A DNA stretch of 7,726 nucleotides, taken from NCBI GenBank assembly GCA_036502625.1, contig DASXYG010000063.1:1-7726 (forward strand), in the 5' to 3' direction. Both the position numbers and the translations under genes were made by a program. Numbering within the stretch: position 1 is the first letter of the stretch; every line of letters starts with the position of its first letter. Source of the stretch: DASXYG01 sp036502625. GTDB taxonomy: Bacteria; Actinomycetota; Actinomycetes; Streptosporangiales; Streptosporangiaceae. This document shows, piece after piece, positions 5,211-7,726 of this stretch. The notes below the pieces were generated by a model. That model was not told where the DNA came from. It was given only the letters and a program-made list of their open reading frames with translations, and searched no databases.

Positions 5211-6545
5211 TCAGGGCAGACGCGGGTCGGGGACGGGGGCCAGACGGCCGTCCACCAGGCCGTACGTCCAGGACGGGCCGTCGGTGACGAGCCGGTGGAC
5301 GGCGGCGACCAGCCGGTCGACGTGTTCGGCCGTGGTTCCGGCGCCGATGCTGGCGCGGACCGCCGCGCCGTCGCCGCCGAGCAGGTCGCGCAGGAGCGGG
5401 TGGGCGCAGAACTTGCCGTCGCGGACGCCGATGCCGTGTTCGGCGCTGAGGTAGGCGGCCACGAGGTCGGCGTCGTAGCCGGCCACGTCGAACGCGACGA
5501 TGCCGACGCGCGGGTGGTCGGACGGCCACAGGCGCAGCTCCGTGACCTCGGGGATCGCGGCGAAGCCCTGGCGGAGGCGGTGCACCAGGCGGCGTTCGCG
5601 CTCCTCGAGCGCCGTGCGGTCGGCCGCGGCGAGCGCGTCGCAGGCGGCGGCCAGGGCGATCGCGCCCAGGACGTTCGGGGTGCCGGCCTCGTGGCGCTCC
5701 GGCGGCCGCGCCCAGGTGACGTCCGGCTTGCCGGTGTCCGTACGCACGGACTTCGTGGCGCCGCCGCCGCAGAGGTACGGCGGGGCCGCGGCCAGCCAGT
5801 CGGTGCGGCCGGCGAGGACGCCCGCGCCGTACGGGGCGTAGAGCTTGTGGCCGGACAGCGCGACGTAGTCGAGGTCGAGGGCGGCCATGTCCAGGCGGTG
5901 GTGCGGGACGTACTGGGCGGCGTCGACCGCGATGCGGGCGCCGTTGCGGTGCGCGGTCTCGGCGAGCTCCGCGATCGGCCACAGCTCGCCGGTGACGTTG
6001 CCGGCCGCGGTGACGACCAGCAGGCGGGGGCCGTTGGGCGCGGAGCGCAGCGCGCGGTCGGCGGCGGCCACCGCGGCCTCCGGGGAGGGCGGCGGCGCGA
6101 GGTACACCGTACGGGCTGCGGGCCACGGCAGCAGGGTCGCGTGGTGCTCGCTGCCGAAGACGACGACAGTGGTGTCGCGCGGCGCGGCGTGCGCCAGGAG
6201 GTTCATCGCGTCGGTGGTGTGGCGGGTGAACACGACCGAGTCGCCGCGCCACGCGCCGAGGAAGCGGCCCACGGAGGCGCGGGCCGACTCGTACGCCGCG
6301 GTGGTCACGCGCGAGGCGTAGCCGGCGCCGCGGTGGACGCTGCTGTACCAGGGCAGCGCGGCGTCCACGGCGTCGCGTACGCAGGTCAGGGCGGGGGCGC
6401 TGGCGGCGTAGTCGAGGTTCGCGTAGCCGGCGCGACCGCCGGTGACCAGCGGTACGCGGAGGTCGGCGCCGACGACGCCGAGGGGTGCGGGCCGGGTGGG
6501 CGTGCGCTGCTGCTCGGGACACGCGGCGATGGTGGACGCGGACAT
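5211..6545 (-). CDS. SufS/NifS-family cysteine desulfurase-like PLP enzyme, SAM-riboswitch controlled
   Basis: This 444-aa protein is a class V aminotransferase-fold enzyme that uses pyridoxal phosphate (PLP), probably to release sulfur from cysteine or a related substrate. Visible residues are the PLP-stacking His135 in EHHATLLPW (133-141), Asp208 and Gln211 in DAAQ, the Schiff-base Lys234 in SGHKLYAPYGAG, and a putative catalytic Cys380 in DGKFCAHP, which aligns with the active Cys of SufS. RASIG (398-402) carries the conserved carboxylate-binding Arg. The start at 6545 is chosen because GAGGAGG lies 6 nt before it; an in-frame ATG at 6725 would put coding sequence through the riboswitch. 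No suf or isc genes are adjacent, so it is a stand-alone member. Control by a SAM-sensing leader links it to methionine/cysteine metabolism rather than to general Fe-S assembly. A related lyase on another sulfur amino acid is possible. Confidence 0.88.
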   Translation of the reverse strand: MSASTIAACPEQQRTPTRPAPLGVVGADLRVPLVTGGRAGYANLDYAASAPALTCVRDAVDAALPWYSSVHRGAGYASRVTTAAYESARASVGRFLGAWRGDSVVFTRHTTDAMNLLAHAAPRDTTVVVFGSEHHATLLPWPAARTVYLAPPPSPEAAVAAADRALRSAPNGPRLLVVTAAGNVTGELWPIAELAETAHRNGARIAVDAAQYVPHHRLDMAALDLDYVALSGHKLYAPYGAGVLAGRTDWLAAAPPYLCGGGATKSVRTDTGKPDVTWARPPERHEAGTPNVLGAIALAAACDALAAADRTALEERERRLVHRLRQGFAAIPEVTELRLWPSDHPRVGIVAFDVAGYDADLVAAYLSAEHGIGVRDGKFCAHPLLRDLLGGDGAAVRASIGAGTTAEHVDRLVAAVHRLVTDGPSWTYGLVDGRLAPVPDPRLP

Positions 6546-6550
6546 GGGAA

Positions 6551-6581
6551 GCCTCCTCGGGGCCAGGGGCCCCCGCGAGGC
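6551..6581 (-). promoter_or_regulatory. Shine-Dalgarno-sequestering hairpin (riboswitch expression platform)
   Basis: In the transcript, GCCTC (6581-6577) pairs with GAGGC (6555-6551), and after a 3x3 internal loop GGGGCC (6573-6568) pairs with GGCCCC (6564-6559) around a 3-nt loop. The 3' arm contains the ribosome site AGGAGG (6557-6552), which is hidden when the hairpin forms. The upstream arm also has a perfect 9-nt complement in the 3' tail of the aptamer (6606-6598 with 6575-6567), giving a competing structure that frees the ribosome site. Confidence 0.75.
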
Positions 6582-6600
6582 GGGAAGAGGTCGTGCTCGG

Positions 6601-6716
6601 GGGCCCGCGCTTGCCGAGACGCGGCTGCGCCCGGCCTGGTCTTCACCCGGGGCACCCCGCCGCGGACGGAGGGTTGCCGGCCAGCGAGCCGGGGCTTGAC
6701 GCTGACACTCATGACC
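6601..6716 (-). ncRNA. SAM-IV riboswitch (S-adenosylmethionine aptamer)
   Basis: The minus strand closely follows the actinobacterial SAM-IV class: GGTCATGAGTG at the 5' end (from 6716), GTCAAGCCCCGGCT, GCTGGCCGGCAACCCTCC, GGGGTGCCCCGGGTGA, AAGACCAGG, and GGCAAGCGCGGG at the 3' end. P1 is GGTCAT with AAGACC (6643-6638), with one A-A mismatch. P2 is GTCAGC with GCTGGC. The P3 loop CCGCG (6665-6661) can form the pseudoknot with CGCGG (6609-6605) in the tail. SAM-IV riboswitches usually repress sulfur-amino-acid genes when SAM is abundant. The downstream gene is a desulfurase-like enzyme, which fits. Assignment is by recalled consensus without a covariance search. Confidence 0.92.
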
Positions 6717-6724
6717 TTCCGGCA

Positions 6725-6730
6725 ACTATA
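6725..6730 (-). promoter_or_regulatory. -10 box of the riboswitch transcript
   Basis: The minus strand reads TATAGT, five of six matches to consensus, ending 8 nt before the first base of the aptamer, so the RNA would begin at or just before the SAM-IV P1 stem. The hexamer 17 nt upstream (GTCGGC) is a poor -35. The promoter lies in the short gap after the response-regulator stop codon. Confidence 0.6.
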
Positions 6731-6760
6731 GGACACCGGCGGAAGTGGCCGACGCGGGGG

Positions 6761-7366
6761 TCAGAGCCAGCCGTTCTCGTCCGCGGTGTGCGCGGCTTCC
6801 GTACGGGTCGTGGTGCCGGTCTTGCCGATGGCCGCGGAGAGGTGGTTGCGGACCGTGCCGTTGGAGAGGTGGAGGCGGGCGGCGATGTCGGCGACGGTGG
6901 CCCCGGCGGAGGCGGCGCGGAGGACGTCGCGTTCGCGGGACGTCAGGGGGTTGGGGCCGTGGGCGCGTGACTGCTCGGCCAGGACGGGGTCGACCGCCCG
7001 GAGGCCGGCGTGGACCCGGCGCACCGCCTCGACCAGGTGTTCCGGGGCCGCGTCCTTGACCACGAACCCGGCCGCGCCCGCGGCCATGGCCCGGCTGTAG
7101 TAGCCGGGGCGGCCGAAGGTGGTGCAGACGATGACGCGGCAGGCGGGGAGGCGGGCGTGGAGGTCCGCGGCCACGGTGAGGCCGTCGGCGCCGGGCATCT
7201 GCACGTCGAGGAGGGCGACGTCAGGTGCGGTGCGGAGGGCGGCGGGGAGCACGTCCTCGCCGGAGCCGACCTCGGCCACCACCTCGATGTCCGCTTCCAG
7301 GCCGAGCATGGCGGCCATGGCGCCGCGTACGAGCGCCTGGTCGTCAGCGAGCAGCACGCGGATCAC
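6761..7366 (-). CDS. NarL/LuxR-family response regulator (DesR-like)
   Basis: This 201-aa cytoplasmic protein is phosphorylated by the partner kinase encoded just upstream and binds DNA. The receiver domain (residues 1-118) has the acidic pair Asp8/Asp9, phospho-acceptor Asp54 in LLDVQMPG, Thr82/Thr83 and Lys104 in VVKDAAP. A LuxR-type helix-turn-helix lies at about 139-195 (LTSRERDVLRAAS, then VADIAARLHLSNGTVRNHLS). The TTFGRPGYYSRAMAAGAAGF block (82-101), the NGTVRNHLS helix and the ENGWL end resemble Bacillus DesR and its many actinobacterial relatives. The start is GTG (7366-7364) with GGAGGG 6 nt before it, overlapping the kinase stop as GTGA, so the pair is translationally coupled. DesR-like regulators often control nearby transporters or lipid genes, but the target here cannot be read from the window. 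Confidence 0.93.
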   Translation of the reverse strand: MIRVLLADDQALVRGAMAAMLGLEADIEVVAEVGSGEDVLPAALRTAPDVALLDVQMPGADGLTVAADLHARLPACRVIVCTTFGRPGYYSRAMAAGAAGFVVKDAAPEHLVEAVRRVHAGLRAVDPVLAEQSRAHGPNPLTSRERDVLRAASAGATVADIAARLHLSNGTVRNHLSAAIGKTGTTTRTEAAHTADENGWL

Positions 7367-7726
7367 GCGGTGCCCTCCGTACGGTCGGGGTCGGCCTCGG
7401 CCCGCACCCGAAACCCACCGCTGGGAAGGGGCCCGTACTCCAACCGCCCACCCACCGCAGCCATCCGCTCCGCGAGCCCGCTAAGACCCGTGCCGGGGGT
7501 TGAGGTGGGGGTGGGGGTTGCCGAGCCGCCGCCGGGGGTGGTGGCGGCGGTGGCTGAGCCGCCCTCGCCGGGGGTGTCGGGGGTGGGGGTGGCTGGGGCG
7601 GCGGTGCGGGGGGTGGGGGTGGGGATGACCGGGCCGCCCTCGCCAGGGGTGCCGGAGGTGGGGGTGCCGGAGGTGGGGGTGCCGGAGGTGGGGGTGCCGG
7701 AGGTGGGGGTGCCGGAGGTGGGGGTG
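7363..7726 (-). CDS. Sensor histidine kinase, C-terminal part (DesK/NarL-partner type), cut by window edge
   Basis: Only the last 120 residues are in the window; the sensor, dimerisation/phospho-acceptor and N-box regions lie beyond the right edge. The reading frame is open to the edge. The visible C-terminus is the end of a HATPase_c domain: the G2 box GTGLSGLAERMAAVGG (about residues 79-94 of the fragment), then RLEYGPLPSGGFRVRAE, followed by TGA at 7365-7363. Immediately before the G2 box are at least 75 residues of Thr, Pro, Gly, Ser and Ala, including five perfect TPTSG units at the edge. In relatives, the G1 (DxG) and G2 boxes are joined by a short ATP lid, so this appears to be a large low-complexity insertion in or near that lid. 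It overlaps the response-regulator gene by 4 bp and should phosphorylate its Asp54. Confidence 0.88.
   Translation of the reverse strand, partial: TPTSGTPTSGTPTSGTPTSGTPTSGTPGEGGPVIPTPTPRTAAPATPTPDTPGEGGSATAATTPGGGSATPTPTSTPGTGLSGLAERMAAVGGRLEYGPLPSGGFRVRAEADPDRTEGTA
7570..7624 (+). other. G-quadruplex-prone G-run cluster
   Basis: The plus strand has G5 (7570-7574), G5 (7579-7583), G5 (7585-7589), G4 (7595-7598), G6 (7608-7613), G5 (7615-7619) and G4 (7621-7624). The first four runs are joined by loops of 4, 1 and 5 nt, meeting the usual four-run quadruplex pattern. The plus strand is the template strand of the kinase gene. The pattern follows from Pro (CCC) and Thr (ACC) codons, so it may be only a by-product. 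Confidence 0.6.
7651..7726. repeat. 15-bp perfect tandem repeat coding for TPTSG
   Basis: The unit GCCGGAGGTGGGGGT occurs five times without a mismatch (7651-7725) and continues past the window edge. On the minus strand each unit codes Thr-Pro-Thr-Ser-Gly in the kinase frame. A looser, larger repeat flanks it: the block at 7558-7576 recurs at 7633-7651 with one change. The perfect identity suggests recent copy-number expansion. Confidence 0.93.

Noticed and set aside
6546..6725. 60-residue N-terminal extension of the desulfurase-like protein from an ATG at 6725
   Set aside because: It would translate the SAM-IV aptamer; the ATG at 6545 has a strong ribosome site and begins where family similarity is expected.
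5115..6731. Long plus-strand open frame (538 aa) opposite the desulfurase-like gene
   Set aside because: It is antisense to a gene with a complete PLP-enzyme signature and includes the riboswitch complement; no domain is recognisable.
7651..7726. CRISPR-like array
   Set aside because: The 15-bp units are contiguous with no spacers and stay in frame within the kinase gene.
1..7726. Insertion sequences, prophage, tRNA genes or attachment sites
   Set aside because: No transposase or integrase frames, no tRNA-like cloverleaf and no flanking target duplications were seen.

Overview
The window is GC-rich and actinobacterial in character. All recognisable genes are on the minus strand, several start with GTG, the substrate-binding protein is a lipoprotein, and an actinobacterial SAM-IV riboswitch and an actinobacterial rRNA leader are present. 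The genus cannot be fixed from this sequence; a filamentous actinomycete (Streptosporangiales or Streptomyces-like) is a reasonable guess.

Layout, following minus-strand transcription from the right edge to the left. (1) 7726-6761: the 3' end of a DesK-like sensor histidine kinase gene, with a long Thr/Pro-rich tandem-repeat insertion, overlapping a DesR/NarL-type response regulator by GTGA. (2) 6730-5211: a promoter -10, a SAM-IV riboswitch, a hairpin that hides the Shine-Dalgarno sequence, and a SufS-like cysteine-desulfurase-family gene, then a candidate terminator. (3) 5147-3908: a ROK-family repressor gene whose -10 overlaps an inverted repeat. (4) 3907-459: a three-gene xylose-type sugar ABC importer (lipoprotein binding protein, single-domain ATPase, permease). 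Its upstream region carries a second copy of the inverted-repeat core found before the ROK gene. The operon ends in a 17-bp perfect terminator hairpin. (5) 400-1: no protein gene; a strong promoter and a leader with boxB/boxA-like elements like those before actinobacterial 16S rRNA, so an rRNA operon probably begins just past the left edge.

How the parts work together: the ROK protein probably represses both itself and the sugar importer until a sugar ligand binds. The desulfurase-like enzyme is probably shut off by S-adenosylmethionine at the translation step. The two-component pair is a separate unit. The points most worth a second look are the base-level riboswitch model, the repeat expansion in the kinase ATP-binding domain, the shared ROK operator, and the hexanucleotide repeat in the ATPase tail. 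No wholly new multi-gene system is evident.
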